64,000 nt of DNA from Aphanomyces cochlioides (GCA_019828595.1 JAHQRK010000025.1:496001-560000), one strand, 5' to 3'. Shown: positions 21,067 to 32,988, counted from the first letter of the stretch. Translations and numbers: made by a program. Notes: generated by a model not told the origin, from the letters alone.

Positions 21067-24000
21067 ATGGACGCTGCGCCTGCAACGTCGACGATCGAAG
21101 TTTCCCACTTCTCACCCGAACAGCAAGCTACTCTGACCGAGCTGCTTCGCTTGATCCCCGAGAACACGTTCGGAGATTGTTCAGTGGGGTGAACCCTCAA
21201 GACCAGATCATAGTCATTAAGAGCATCCGCCTGCATGGCGAAGCAACCGCGCAGTCAGCGGCCTATGCCGCTGCGCAACGCACTCAAGAAGAGGCGGCGT
21301 TGCTCTATGAAGCAGACCTGTTGAAGGCCACGGCAAAGATCGCCAGTTTTGAAGAGTTCAACAGGGACCTGGCTGACCAAGCCAGACGACCCGAAAACCC
21401 TTCACCGGGAATTGACGACATCTTCATCGACTCCAGAGTGTCGCGCGACCGACCTCTGAAGCTCGAAGTGTCAAAATATGGCGGCGCCGCGGACGAGCAC
21501 CTGTTCCGCTGGGTTTCCGAAGTGAAACTCACCCTTCGCGCCCAGTTCGTAACGAACGAGACGCTACGCGTTGGTTTCGCGCTATCCCACTTGCAAGGTC
21601 GAGCCCGAGACTGGGCCTACAACCTTCACATGTTGGACGACGAGGCCTTCCTCACGTTCGAATTCTTGATTGAACAACTCAAGGAGCAGTACGTTCACTC
21701 AACGTCGAAATGCGCTATCGCGCAGAGTTCAACCAAGCCAAGCAATGCCCAGCGGACCGGGCTTAAAGTCTCCTTTGCGAGTGCACCGACGGACCGAGTG
21801 CACGGAGACGTGATTGTTAAAGAGGATGCGTTGGAGCGCAGTCCTATGCCGACGCTGCCCGTGTCTGGGCGCATCTTTGTTGAAGATGTCATTTTGTCGC
21901 ATTGCGACTTGATTGAGCTGCCGAAGACAGCTGAAGAAATATGCAAGCTCGAAGATATGAGTTTTGCCGAGTTTAGAAGTGCTCTAAGCTCCCAGCGCAT
22001 CACCAGTATCGCAGTGATACAGAGTGTCGATGAGATTGACCTCTATACGATGTCCGCGGAGGATCCGGACGTAGCTGGCGAGACACCGCCAGCACACTCT
22101 CGCGTATGGGATAGGCTCCGAACGAGCCCGTTTTACCCCCTCGTGAAGGAATACGAGGATATCTTCCCGGAGGAAGTTCCCGCGAGACTGCCCAAGGACA
22201 AGGGCGTGCGTCATGAGATTGACTTGACGCCAGAGACAAAGTGGTGTGTCACTCGACAGTGGCCACTACCACGTGAGCAAGTCGAGTTCATCGACTCATA
22301 CTTCGCTGCACGCAATAAGGCGGGGCACGTACGGGAGAGTACGTCGCCACACTCGAGTCCGACCTTCTGCGTCAAGAAGCCTAGCGGCTCTTGGCGAATC
22401 GTTCATGCTTATAACAAGCTGAACGCAGCCACCATCCCGGCGCAAACGCCGATTCCCAGGAAAGATGTCATCATTAACAGCATGGGTGGCTCGACGATCT
22501 TTTCAACGATCGATCTGCGCGACGGATTCTATCAAATCCTCATGCGCGCATGTGACGTTCCCAAGACAGCTGTCTCGACGCCATCGGGCATGCTGTGGGA
22601 GTGGCTGGTGATGCCACAAGGGCTCGCTAATGCCCCAGCGACCTTCAACCGAATGGTCACGCAGAAGTTGCGCCCGCTGCGCGACTTTGCGCCGTCGTAC
22701 TCCGATGACATATACGTGCACAGCCGTGCAGACGAGAATCGCACCGACGTGCAAGTCCATTTTGGACACCTGCGGCAGGTCTTTCAGACGCTGGGAGATG
22801 CAGGATTGTACGCCAACTTACAGAAGTGTATGTTCGGCGTTGAAGAAATACCCGTACTCGGGGAGTACGTTGGTATCAATGGATGTCGGCCAGATCCGGC
22901 CAAAGTCACCACGATCACAACTTGGCCTGTCCCGGCCACTGTGACAGAGCTCCGCAGCTGGCTTGGTCTAGCGACCTACCTTCACAAGTTTTCAAAGAAC
23001 TTTGCCGACATCGCAACGCCGCTGACGCGGCTACTAATGAAGGATGTCCAGTGGGACTGGACACAAGAATGTCAAGAGGCTTTTGACGGCATCAAGGCCA
23101 GCCTCACGCAAGCGCCGATCCTGGCGTTGCCTGACTTCAATCGACCATTCTCGGTCGTCTGTGATGCATCTGTGCGAGCAATAGGTTGCTGCCTCATGCA
23201 AAAGGATGACGAGGGTCGTGACCGACCCGTCTCCTATCAGTCACGGCAGCTGCGCGCTGCTGAGCGCAACTATCCGGTCCATGACTTAGAATTACTGGCG
23301 ATGAAATACGCCTTGGTCAAATTCCGCATCTACCTTCTCGGCTCCAAGCCGTTTACGGTATACACGGATCACGCGTCCTTACGGACTGCTGTGAACTCGC
23401 CGCACATCTCTGCCCGGATGGCCAGGTGGCTTGCGTTTTTCGCGGAATACAACACGACTGATGAGTACAAACCAGGTCGTACCAATGTCATTGCAGACGC
23501 GCTGTCGCGCCGTCCAGCGGAGGAGGAACCTCCTTACCTGTCTGCCATATCCGAAGTCCGTTCGGACTTGTTTGATCACATTCGAGGATCGTATAGCCTC
23601 GATCCCGCACTTCGCCGGACGATTGATGCCATTGCCGCTGGCAAATCACTCTCCACCAAGGTAGTCCAGATCGGACGTTTCACTTTCCACGACGATTTGT
23701 TGTGGTATTCAGTCACTCCGGGGGACGCCCCACGAGTGGCTGTGCCGTGCGACCCGACTCTCCATGCGGAGATCATCCGCGAATTTCACGACACTCCGAG
23801 CGGCGGCCATTTTGGCCGCGAGAAGACATATCTGTCCGTCGCCTGTTCATTTTGGTGGCCTCGCCTGTATAAGGCGGTGGCACGTTTTGTCGCATCGTGT
23901 GGCGTATGTCAGGCCGTCAAGGCCGCCCCACACTCACAGGCTCCGCTACAGAGCCTCGACGTCCCACTGGAACTGTGGGAGTCCGTCAGCATGGACTTCA

Positions 24001-25566
24001 TTTTTGTCTTGCCCAGTGACAAGTCGGGCAATACGGGTATCTTCACCCTTGCCGATCGCGCATCCAAGTACCTGATCGCGCTGCCTGTTAAGGCATCCGT
24101 CACGGCGGAGCAGTCAGCTCGCCTTTTCTTTGACAACGTCTATTGTCATTTTGGACTCCCGTCCAATATCGTCTCGGATCGAGACCCTCGGTTTACGTCT
24201 CATTTTTGGCGAGCGCTGTTCGCGCTCTGCGGGACGACGTTAAACATGTCCAGCTCAGACCATCCTGAGTCTGATGGTCAGACCGAACGCGCGAATCGCG
24301 TTCTCGAAGACATCCTTCGAAGCTATGCATTGTCTAGGCCGAAAACATGGCGTTCCATGTTTGCCACCAGCGTGTTTTGCTTACAACACGTCTGTTCATG
24401 CGTCAACAGGCTTTACGCCCTTCTACGCGGTGCATTTGAAGCACCCGCGGCTTCCCACGGACGTGGACCGTCCTGTTTTAAGTGTGGGAGGAATCTCCGA
24501 TGACGTTCCGCGGCGGACAGCCGCTTCTGTCGAACATTTCGCGTTCGTCGCGCGAATCACTGTTACTGCGCCTACGCGAGAATATCGCCAGTGCTCAAGC
24601 GAAACAGGCCGTCAGGCCAACAAACACAACCGAGGAAATACAAATGTGTATTCGGTTAACGACCTAGTCTACGTGCATCGGTCGGTCGTGAAAGGACCTA
24701 GCGGCCATTCGAAGCTTCGCTGCCCTTGGTTGGGGCCATTCCCTATTCGAAACGTTATTAGTCCAGTGGACTACGAGCTCGAACTGCCCGATGACTGGGA
24801 CATCCATCCCCTCATCTACACGGGCAAGCTCAAGAGACAAATACCTCAGGACGCGGTTACCCCTTCTTCAGTTCCTCAAACGGAACTTAGTCCTGTCGGA
24901 TCTTCGAGTAGAGCGCTTGAAGATGCGCGTCCACACGATCTCTCTCCTTCGCGAGACGCTCAACAAGTAGCTCGAGCTCCGAGCTCTTCTTGTAAAAACA
25001 TTCGCGGTGAACATCCATCGCGCGGGCCCAGTTCTTCAAGCCCTCGGAGGTCGCCGCGTGTTGCTCGCAGAGCTTCGACATCTTCTCGAAGCGCGATTGC
25101 AAGTCGCGACGCTTCTCGCGCTCAGTCTGGAGCTCGTCTTGAAGGTCCTGAAGCCGACCTTCAAACTCCTGTTCGGAGTGACCAAGTTGGCGGGTCAGCT
25201 CCGCAACTTCATCACGCAGCTGGTACAGATCTTCGTCCAGCGCATATCGCGGGCGGTCCCGACTCGGATTACGCCCCGCCTCTCGGCGCGAACGTTTCGC
25301 CTCAGGCTCGGTCGAGCGAGAGCGAGAACGAGGGGCGCGATGACGGCGCGCGGATTGTCGCGCAGCGCTGGGACCAGCACGGCCGCGAGTATCGCCTCCT
25401 GGCGCAAAATTCGGAGGCGGCTCCTACGAACACATGGGTGAGAGAAGCGGACCTTGGTCCAGACTCACATAGACTACTCTCAGCTTTTGGTACGCGACAG
25501 CGATCGCTCCGACGGTCTCGGCAGCGAGGCGTACCTTCAAGCCATGGCGCTCACGCGCAAAATTAA
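21067..25566 (+). pseudogene. Gypsy 1 gag-pol, frameshifted
   Basis: Gag starts at ATG 21067, 30 bp after the LTR, and changes frame near 21180. The gag core (FRWVSEVKLTLRAQF, YNLHMLDDEAFLTFEFL) changes frame again near 21715; the zinc knuckle and protease are then absent. RT is present (TIFSTIDLRDGFYQI, LVMPQGLANAPATFNRM, active site YSDDIYVHS), with RNase H (FSVVCDASVRAIGCCL, YTDHASLRT). Integrase follows: zinc-binding H/C segment, D in SMDFIFVLP, D in SDRDPRFTSHFW, E in SDGQTERANR. A slip near 24345 moves the C-terminal integrase domain (LVYVHRSVVKGP, IHPLIYTGKLKR) to the second frame. That frame ends in a chromodomain-like stretch (EYRLLAQNSEAAPTNTWVRE). Confidence 0.9.
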
Positions 25567-26131
25567 CAACACGCTCTTGGAATTTAGCGAAGTTGTGGGG
25601 CCACGTCGTGGTGTCGAGCGAAATACGCGCCAGCATTCGGTTGGCCCAGATGGCCACGTACTCAAATTTAGTTTCGTCCCGCAAGGGAGAAACTGGAACA
25701 AACGCGCGCATACCACCAAAGCGGCGCTGGTCTTGTCGGATCGAAGGCCATTCGGCCATATCGACGATGACGGGGTTGCAGGTTTCCCACAAAGTCACTG
25801 CAAAGGCAACCCCCGCCGCAAAATCACTTTTAGAATCGCCGCGCAGGCGAGAAGGCAATTGCGCCAACAAATCTCGAAACTTGCCCGGATCGGGCGTGCC
25901 ACTGCGAGAGGCTGTGAAGCCTGGCATTTGATCAAAGGTCAGATCGCATCCTGTGTCGGATGCCTGACACCGCGCGTGGACATCACCGCCAAGTCGAGTT
26001 TGGCCCTCACGGATCCAAAGGTTCTCAAGGTATTTGGTGCGCCCCTGCGCCGGCGCTGCGCCTTGCTCGCGACTGCCCAGATCGGGCGAGGGCGGCGTGT
26101 ACTCGTAATCGACCTCTTCATCGGCGTACAT
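24887..26131 (-). CDS. Antisense frame in Gypsy 1, unknown protein with coiled coil (one TAG)
   Basis: On the strand opposite gag-pol a single frame runs from ATG 26131 to a stop at 24887 (about 414 codons), broken only by a TAG at 25424-25426. The N-terminal part (acidic YADEEVDYEYTPPSPD, then FRDLLAQLPSRLRGDSKSDF and FEYVAIWANRMLARISLD) has normal globular composition. After the TAG comes an SR-type linker (RSRSRSTEPEAKRSRREAG). A strong heptad coiled coil follows (LYQLRDEVAELTRQL, LQDLQDELQTEREKRRDLQ). The last 680 bp overlap the sense frame. No family is recognised. Antisense ORFs between pol and the 3' LTR are known in some plant Gypsy lineages; a shared role here is only inference. Confidence 0.6.
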
Positions 26132-26281
26132 TTTCGAAAATGTTCCTGATTGGCTCAGCGAGAGCCAATGTGATAGTTGGAACACACCAGTCCCAGTCAG
26201 ACGGGACTGTGAAGGGATTACCCCCAGCGAGGGAGGCATCTCTGCAAAAGCTTACGGGCATTCGCCCTAAGTGTGGGAGGA

Positions 26282-26544
26282 TGTAACCGTGCCATGTCTG
26301 GCAGGTACATAAGATGAGGGCGCGGTCTGCGCATTGACCTGGCGCCCTGCAGTAGCGGTTCCCCGCGCTCTGCTGTGTGAACGACTGGCCTTGGGAGGCC
26401 AGAAAAGTGGAAGCTCCTAGTGAGGCTGTGCGATAGCCAACGAGAAACAAGACAGGAATGAGACTTAGGTTGCTTTAACTTTAATTCACTCTTACACTTC
26501 AGTCGCAGTTCACACGCGCCTGATATCCTCTGCGCCCGGTTACA
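26282..26544 (+). repeat. 3' LTR of Gypsy 1
   Basis: Same length as the 5' LTR with a handful of substitutions. Preceded by a polypurine tract and followed by TTGAG. Confidence 0.95.
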
Positions 26545-26549
26545 TTGAG

Positions 26550-27138
26550 TCTTTGGAAAATTGCGCCGTGATCCCATGATCCCAAACCAGGTCATGCCCC
26601 TGGAATTGGGTCACCGTATCATGGTGAAAAACCATAAGGCCATGATTTCGTCCAATCAAAATTCTTAGAGACTTTGGGGTCATGACCCATGATCCCGTTA
26701 AGACAGCCTGAGGGGCTACAGTATTCCTAAAAAAAGCGCCGATTTTGAGAAGAAAATACAAGCCGACTGGACGTTTCATGCTGTTTGATTGCAGCCTAGT
26801 CCATCTACTTTGCATTGACCTGCCCATGTCGAAATGGCGATTTCAAGTCAATGACAAGATGAGTTTCCAACGGAGGATAACTATAACGCGTTCAGTAAAT
26901 ATATTATATTAAAAAGGGATTAATTTATAAAGTCTGCAAATTCAAAAAGGTATTTATAATTATTATTGATTGTATAATTCGATAGAATACATTTTGATAC
27001 ATTTTAAATTATATGCAATTTTATAGGTAAATGATTTATCTGCTCTATATGATTAACTGTAAATCCTTGCAGGTTGAAATCATGAATGAGACATTCATCA
27101 ACTTTTACAGTGCTCGACATATTGAAATTAAGGGGGTT
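26550..27138. other. Intergenic, no gene seen
   Basis: Contains imperfect repeats of CATGATCCC/GGGTCATGACCCATGATCCC (26565-26700) and an AT-rich tail. No coding region or RNA is supported. Confidence 0.4.
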
Positions 27139-27764
27139 ACAGTTAGCGTTTGGAGCGCGACTTTACGGTAAAATACAATATACCGTTTCTATACCGTGTT
27201 ATTCACTGTAAAGTAAATCAACAAAGATCCCTATACCAAGTCGGTTTCGTGACATGGGATGGAATCCATTTCTGAAACAGCTCGTGTACGTCATGGCCAT
27301 CATCAAGGAGCATGGACATCATCAAGGAGCATGTGCATCACAAAGGGAAAGGTGGGAAACGAGTGATTTACTGCCAGTACTGCCTCAATTCTATGTCATC
27401 CCCTGCAACAGAACGGTGGGCCCAGCACATGCGGACTTGCAGCAAAGCTCCAGCCAGAGCCAAACAACTTTTTGAAAGCACTCCATGTTGCATCAATGCC
27501 CCCCCCCGTATGTCCACACAAAAAGACACAATCGGCTGTCACACGAAAAGGCAACCAAGCTTATTATACTGTACGTCGACGCAAAGAAGAAACTGAATGA
27601 AGCTGACATGATTGCGATCATGCAAGGCTTAGTTGATGAATATATGTAGAAAGTAGCGTTTGCAAGAATGATACTTGTGTACATGTAAAGTTTGTGAGGT
27701 ACATTACCGTAAAGGGTAAACTAAAAATTTTGTATACGGTAAACAACTGAACGCTAGTTACAGT
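27139..27764. mobile_element. Small hAT-derived element with BED zinc-finger remnant
   Basis: The ends are imperfect inverted repeats: CAGTTAGCGTTTGG...TTTACGGTAAA on the left, and on the right (reverse complement) ACTAGCGTTCAG...TTTACCGTATA. Between them a plus-strand frame (27312-27596) encodes GKRVIYCQYCLNSMSSPATE and RWAQHMRTCSKAPARAKQLF, a C-x2-C...H-x4-C finger of the BED type found at the N-terminus of hAT transposases. The catalytic part is missing, so this is a non-autonomous deletion derivative. Exact ends and target duplication were not settled. Confidence 0.6.
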
Positions 27765-28495
27765 GCAAAGATCATTGTTTTTTCCAATAAAGTGATATTT
27801 TTTCTCTGTATTTATACTTGCAATCTGTATTGTACGATTTGAATTTACCTCTCAATGGAAATCACAGAGCAGTTTGCACTGTGGATTCATTGTCCAATCA
27901 AATGCTAATAAAATAGAGAAACCCGCCCAATGATTTATCCCAGCGCTACACAAAGGAAAACGTAGTTGAAAGCTAATCTAAACTCCCTTACCAGGCACTT
28001 ATAACTATGAAACAGTGTTTAGAGTGACAGAGGCAGGCTTGAATCGCAGTACACTTAACTTAGTTTTCACATCATTCGAAACTCACGTTCAACTGCATAA
28101 CAGGTTGAATGAAAAACCACACACATGTAAACTCGTTGCATGTCGAGGGACGATATGTAGTCTACAACTCAACACGCTGATTGCTAGCCATATAGAAAGA
28201 TGTCTACTTTCAGCATTTTAACTGACACAATACATGTAGAAGAGTTGGTGCTGGTCATGTAACTTGTATTAGTTTAGCAACGCAATCTCGAATAAAGGAC
28301 TGATACTAAGGAATCAACAATCATCTTGTCTCCTTAAATGTGTGATTTATGATCTCTACGGGATTTTAAACACTTCGGAGTATCACGAGGCCGTATGTGA
28401 TGGCATAGCTTTATCGCCCTTCGTCCATCCCCTCAGAAATGCTGTAATCGCTCCGTTGTTGGTTAACAGTAAACTCAGAAAAATACAGTTATCCC
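27765..28495. other. Intergenic, no confident gene
   Basis: A 68-codon frame at 28015-28221 has some Cys and His residues (KPHTCKLVACRGTIC) but no recognisable finger spacing. Otherwise AT-rich sequence. Confidence 0.4.
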
Positions 28496-30028
28496 TCGAG
28501 TTAGTCACATCAAGTTTCAGAAGGTTTTCTATGAATTTTCAGAGGTATTAGATTTCACAGGTATAAAGACGAATATATGAGACTTAATATGCCGTATAGA
28601 TGAATTAAAATAATTAAGCTGATGATGTCACTCAAAAATCCATTGAACTCTAAGACTCATTCAATGCATACATATCTTCATCAAGAATGCCAGTATGGCG
28701 CCAACAATTCGCTATTGTTGACTGTGTAACTTCCTGCCAAGCCTCTTGGGCCCATCGCATTGCTTCCAAAATGTCGACCTCGAAGATTTTGCTGGCATGA
28801 CTTGGCTTGATGTTTTCTTTTCCGAGAGATTCAAGCATTTCTTCTGCCTTTCGAATTGTATGAAGCGTCTTCAGCCTGGCAATCTTGGCCTTTAGGGAGT
28901 GTATTATCCCAGCATCTTGCGGCTGCAAGAATGAAGTTGTATATGGAGGCAACATAGAAACAGTAACGTTGGATAATTCGCCTTCGTAGTGATGGCACGA
29001 CGCATTATCCAGCAACAATAGCACATGTCGATTTGTGGCAGCCATTTGATCATTGAATTCTTGAATCCACTGGCCAAAGACTGCTCTGTTCATCCAGGCG
29101 CGTTTAGTGTTGGCATATTTGATTGAAAGATCCTTTGGGGATGCTCCACGAAAACATCGTGGACGCTCTGCAGAGCCAACGAACAGTAAAGGAGGCTTCA
29201 AACCACCACTTGCGTTACTTGTCACAGCAATTGTGATACGCTTTTTGCTTTGCTTTCTGCCATTGAATCGCTTTTTTGACATGGTCTTCTTTGGTGTTGT
29301 GCAGTAGAAAAATGCACATTCATCCATGTTGAAAATATCCATGTTGAAAATATCCTCTTTGTCGAATTGTCGCGTCATGAGGAGCGTTTCCGATCGACCC
29401 AGTTCGACAATTTCCATGTCTGTCGATGCAGCTTCACCGTACAAGCGTCTTGATTTGATATTGAATCGCTTTTGAAACTTTTCCAACCATGCATTCGACA
29501 GCGAGCATTCTATTCCCTCTTCGGAGAGGAACTGCACGGCCTTCTCAATGATGACCTTTCCGTCGACGAAAGGGATCTTTAGGTCTTCCCAAATCTGCAT
29601 TTTCAGGATCATTAATCGAAATGCGTAGTGCTTCATACCTGGATCCATGCATGAAGCTTCTGCTCCATTGCAGGATATTTCGAGCTGATGATTGCTTTGC
29701 GTGACGTGTAGATCTCGCCAGAAAGGTCAACTTTGAGAATTTTTGAAACTGTCGACCTATCGAGACATTTCTGCAGCTTGAATCTTTTAGTTGCCCAAGC
29801 TGCAAGATCTTGATGCGTCATTTCCGGTTTATCCTCATGCTCTTGTTGTATCATTAGCTTGTTGGTAATGCTTATTCTCTGTCGATGACCCATTGCACTT
29901 CAACGTATGCGTCAAATCTGTTTTTGAAAAGCGCGCCATTCAAAACCTTTCAAAGTTCATATGTTCTAACTAATTATTTTCTACAGGTTATAAATTTTTA
30001 CTGGTGTGATTAACTCGTAGGAGTAAAT
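28496..30028. mobile_element. pogo/Tigger-like DNA transposon
   Basis: The left end CAGTTATCCCTCGAGTTAGT follows a TA dinucleotide (28494-28495). The right end, GTGATTAACTCGTAGGAGTAA near 30007-30027, is a degenerate reverse complement. Tigger elements typically start CAGTT-like and duplicate TA. The only gene is a CENP-B/DDE_1 type transposase on the minus strand. Exact right end uncertain. Confidence 0.65.
28650..29893 (-). pseudogene. pogo/Tigger transposase, frameshifted
   Basis: The first frame from ATG 29893 gives a CENP-B-like helix-turn-helix (HQDLAAWATKRFKLQKCLDR, STVSKILK) and stops at 29633. The second frame continues with the CENP-B C-terminal helices (GKVIIEKAVQFLSEEGIECS, NAWLEKFQKRFNIK) and the DDE_1 nuclease: D in MDECAFFY, D in LLLLDNASCH, third D in QPQDAGIIHSLKAK. 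A one-base slip near 29640 separates the halves. Just before the first catalytic Asp a short tandem duplication produces DIFNMDIFNMDE. Confidence 0.85.
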
Positions 30029-30656
30029 TCATCGTAATTTATTTGGTCAGTTGTCATCATTATTGCTAGCACAGGCGTGCAAGAATTCGTTGTAGCTCGA
30101 CAAGCATGAGCGTGAGATGAGGGAGCTCTGACAACTCGCACAACATTGATGTACGCCTCCATATATATAACCAATTGAAACTACTATAAATTTGGATTGG
30201 ACAAAATAGAAATGCCAGTGCAATCCACACTGTAAATTCTGAAGACAATACATTTTCAAAAAAATATTGCCTGGAGCAATAATCAGTATTTTTTCTAATA
30301 ATACAATTATTTATTTTTTTGCCCCGGGTAGACAATTATTTAATTTCGAGTTAATTTCATATTCCATACTTCATTTTCAGTATACTAAAAAAATATGAGT
30401 AAAAATTATTTCGAAATTTATTGTAAAAATCGATATACAGCATTCAAGCAAAGATAGATATGGATGAATAACATCAAAATTCCGACATGACTTAATCTTT
30501 GTATTTGGCATTTTATCCAATCCAATCACCCAATTGTCTTGTTAGCCAATCCACGACTATTGAAACAAAATTTGGTCCAATTGAAAGTCGTTTTGACACT
30601 GATGGCTTGAATCCGACAGATTCCGACATAATTTGTCGGAATAGTGAAGGAAATAT
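30029..30656. other. AT-rich intergenic, nothing recognised
   Basis: Several poly-A/T runs; no credible coding region or transposon end. Confidence 0.4.
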
Positions 30657-32853
30657 ATGTATCGACATTCAAATTCTAAATACAGCCATAAACATCTCAA
30701 TATTCGCACAGGCTCTGACATCATGAGCCTTGAAGATCTGAAGAGAATCAACACGCAGAAGGCACGTGAAGGTGCCTTGAGTATCTTTAAGAGCTTCTTA
30801 TGCGAAGAAAGCGTCAACATGCACACTGTAGACTTGTCCATCGGTGGGGACAAATCTGGCTCTGTACTCGTCGCTCTAATGGATCGCTTTGGTTTGTATC
30901 TAGCCTACTATAAGACTAAGAGTGGCAACACACTTGCGTCAAGTACGATAGAGCATTACTACCGGCAAGTAAATGGATGGATATTGGAGAAGTATCCACA
31001 AGGAAACTCATCCGTGGAGAGAACTCTTCTGAAGAAAGGACGCGTTCTCAAGAGTTTCTGCACGCACCGTCCTATGGGCAAAATGGTGAAGCAAGCAGGG
31101 GCATGTACAAAAGAAGATCTTCATCTACTGATGACCTACATGTACTCCACGGCCACTGTCTCTATCTACTACCAAGACACTGCATTGTTATTACTTCTCT
31201 GGTTCATCTTTGGGCGGGCGTCGGACTTGACCATGCTCCAAAAAAGAAAATTTATCAATATGTTCGACGAATGTGTTTTTTCTCCGGATCATGCGAATGA
31301 AGACCACGGATGAGCAAGGCATGTCTCTCTTTCCCGATGTAGTACCCCAGATCTGTCCCATCACAGCAATAGCTGCTGCCCTTGTCATGCAAAACCGACC
31401 GAGTGCTTCCCTTCTTCCCCATCTACCCGTACCAAGTGCTACTGATATCAATGGTCCATCTGAACTTGTACCTCTATCACTTGTTCTTTCTGGAGCTTGC
31501 ATCAAGGAGAGTATCACGGAACAAGCGATCGAAGCCCAATCCATGAGCCTTGAATCCGATGATGTAAATGGTCTCAGCAATGCTCCATTGGTTACAGCGA
31601 AGACGCTGAAGCAATCTCCAGGCATTCACGCTTATGTCAAACGTCTCGCGACGATTGACATAAGGCGAATTTCCAAGCCAGCGGGCGTTCAAAAGTCGCT
31701 GACGTCTCATTCATCTCATTTATTTCGGCGTGGTGGCGCTCAGCATGCCAACGGCAACTCTGGTCTTGCTCTCCAATGGATTGTCGACCGTGGTGGCTGG
31801 AATTTATCTACACAAGTGAAGGCATTCATGTATATATTCAACACGACACAAGAAGACCAAAAAGTTGCCAAGGTTCTTGCTAGCTACGATGCCGACGCGA
31901 AAGTTTCGCTCCTCAGTCTGACTGACTTCGACTGCTCGACGCTTGAAAATATTCATGCAGTGAAGACACTCCTGTTCGAATGTTGCATTGGTCTTGCTGA
32001 CACGCGGCTGAATGTTTCAGCCGTAGTGGTCGACACACTCTGCGCGTACTTCATCAAGTCGTTTCCTGAGATAAAGTCAACGAACCCAGCATCGCCGTTG
32101 GTTGACCGTGTTGAAGAGGTACTTGCAGCCACGGGTGTAGAGTACAGCGACTGGATCGCTTGGTCAAACCACTTGCAAAAGTCCACTGAAAAGGAAGACA
32201 CTCTTCTGCTTGAACCAAGTCCATTACAATTGCAAATGATGAAACAGCAAGCAGCAATGATCGAAGAGCTGATAACTGTCAACAAGAAGTTGGTTGACCG
32301 TCTCCGACATGTTGAAGCAAGACTCGAAGAGAAGACGGACAATGTAGCATGCGTGAACTCGGGAGACCAGGTAGAAGATCTCAACCCCATGACCGCGACC
32401 ATCGAAAGCCTGAAGGCTACCAAGCGACGAAAGGGTGGCGCATCAAGCCTTCTTGACACGTGGTACGAGTGGTATGCTTGCAAGGCGAATGCATCGCAAA
32501 CTATTGGGCGCCAGAAGAAGTCGGATATGAGACTGCTCGTTTCTTTCATGCAATTATTTCTAGACAACTACGAGCTCGATGACAGCGCGACTACATTTCG
32601 TGACGACGTTTTGACTGTCGGTTCGATTGCAAATGCTGCGGTCAAGGCATTTTTCATGGAGCATGGCATCACGGCGCGAGCGGCAGGCACTGCATTAAAA
32701 GCTTTCAGACAGCTCCACAAGTGTGGTCGTCTCAATACTCGTATTGCGCATTTCAACTCGCGTTTGCAAGCCGGGATGATTCTTGACCCCATTGCAAAGG
32801 CCATGCGCCCGGGACTACAGCCTGTACTTTTGTCAGATGAAACAGTAGAATAG
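30657..32853 (+). pseudogene. Crypton-type tyrosine recombinase, one frame change
   Basis: The first frame (30657-31313; MSLEDLKRIN at 30723 is the likelier start) holds the core-binding domain (LASSTIEHYYRQVNGWILEK) and the first catalytic Arg in LLLWFIFGRASDLTML. The second frame (31273-32853) holds the rest of the catalytic domain: H-x2-R in SSHLFRRGGAQHA, the later conserved position in IVDRGGWNLSTQ, and the nucleophilic Tyr in KAFMYIFNTTQED. A long C-terminal part follows with a coiled coil (QQAAMIEELITVNKKL) and a possible DNA-binding region (SLLDTWYEWYACKAN). The frames overlap at a run of six T (31275-31280) and differ by one base. Cryptons are known in oomycetes and lack terminal inverted repeats, consistent with none seen. 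Confidence 0.85.
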
Positions 32854-32906
32854 AGGCTCACTAACTCTACAATACAGTTTTACATGCATACTCTTCATAC
32901 TTCTGG

Positions 32907-32988
32907 AAAGGTGAGTTGGCATTTTCAGTTGTGATAAAAAAGGCGAGCTCACCTTTTTCATCGCGATTGAAAATGCCAACTCATCTTT
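32907..32988. repeat. 21-bp inverted repeat beside the foldback element
   Basis: AAAGGTGAGTTGGCATTTTC at 32907 pairs with 32968-32988 with one mismatch around a 40-nt loop. The pieces CACCTTTTTNATCGCGATT and TTTCCTATCGCA recur at about 33045-33075, so this block is itself a diverged direct repeat. Confidence 0.75.

Larger units (their letters stand above)
20770..26549 (+). mobile_element. Gypsy LTR retrotransposon 1 (5.77 kb, TSD TTGAG)
   Basis: 263-bp LTRs at 20775-21037 and 26282-26544 begin TGTAACC and end CGGTTACA. About six differences are visible between them by eye. TTGAG directly flanks both ends (20770-20774, 26545-26549). A purine-rich tract GTGTGGGAGGA precedes the 3' LTR. The domain order RT, RNase H, integrase is Gypsy-type. 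Part of gag and all of the protease are missing and three frameshifts are present, so the copy is defective though fairly young. A long antisense frame fills the space before the 3' LTR. Confidence 0.95.

Noticed and set aside
25454..26149. 231-aa plus-strand ORF in Gypsy 1
   Set aside because: It mirrors the antisense frame, lies after the end of gag-pol and shows arginine/alanine-rich shadow composition.
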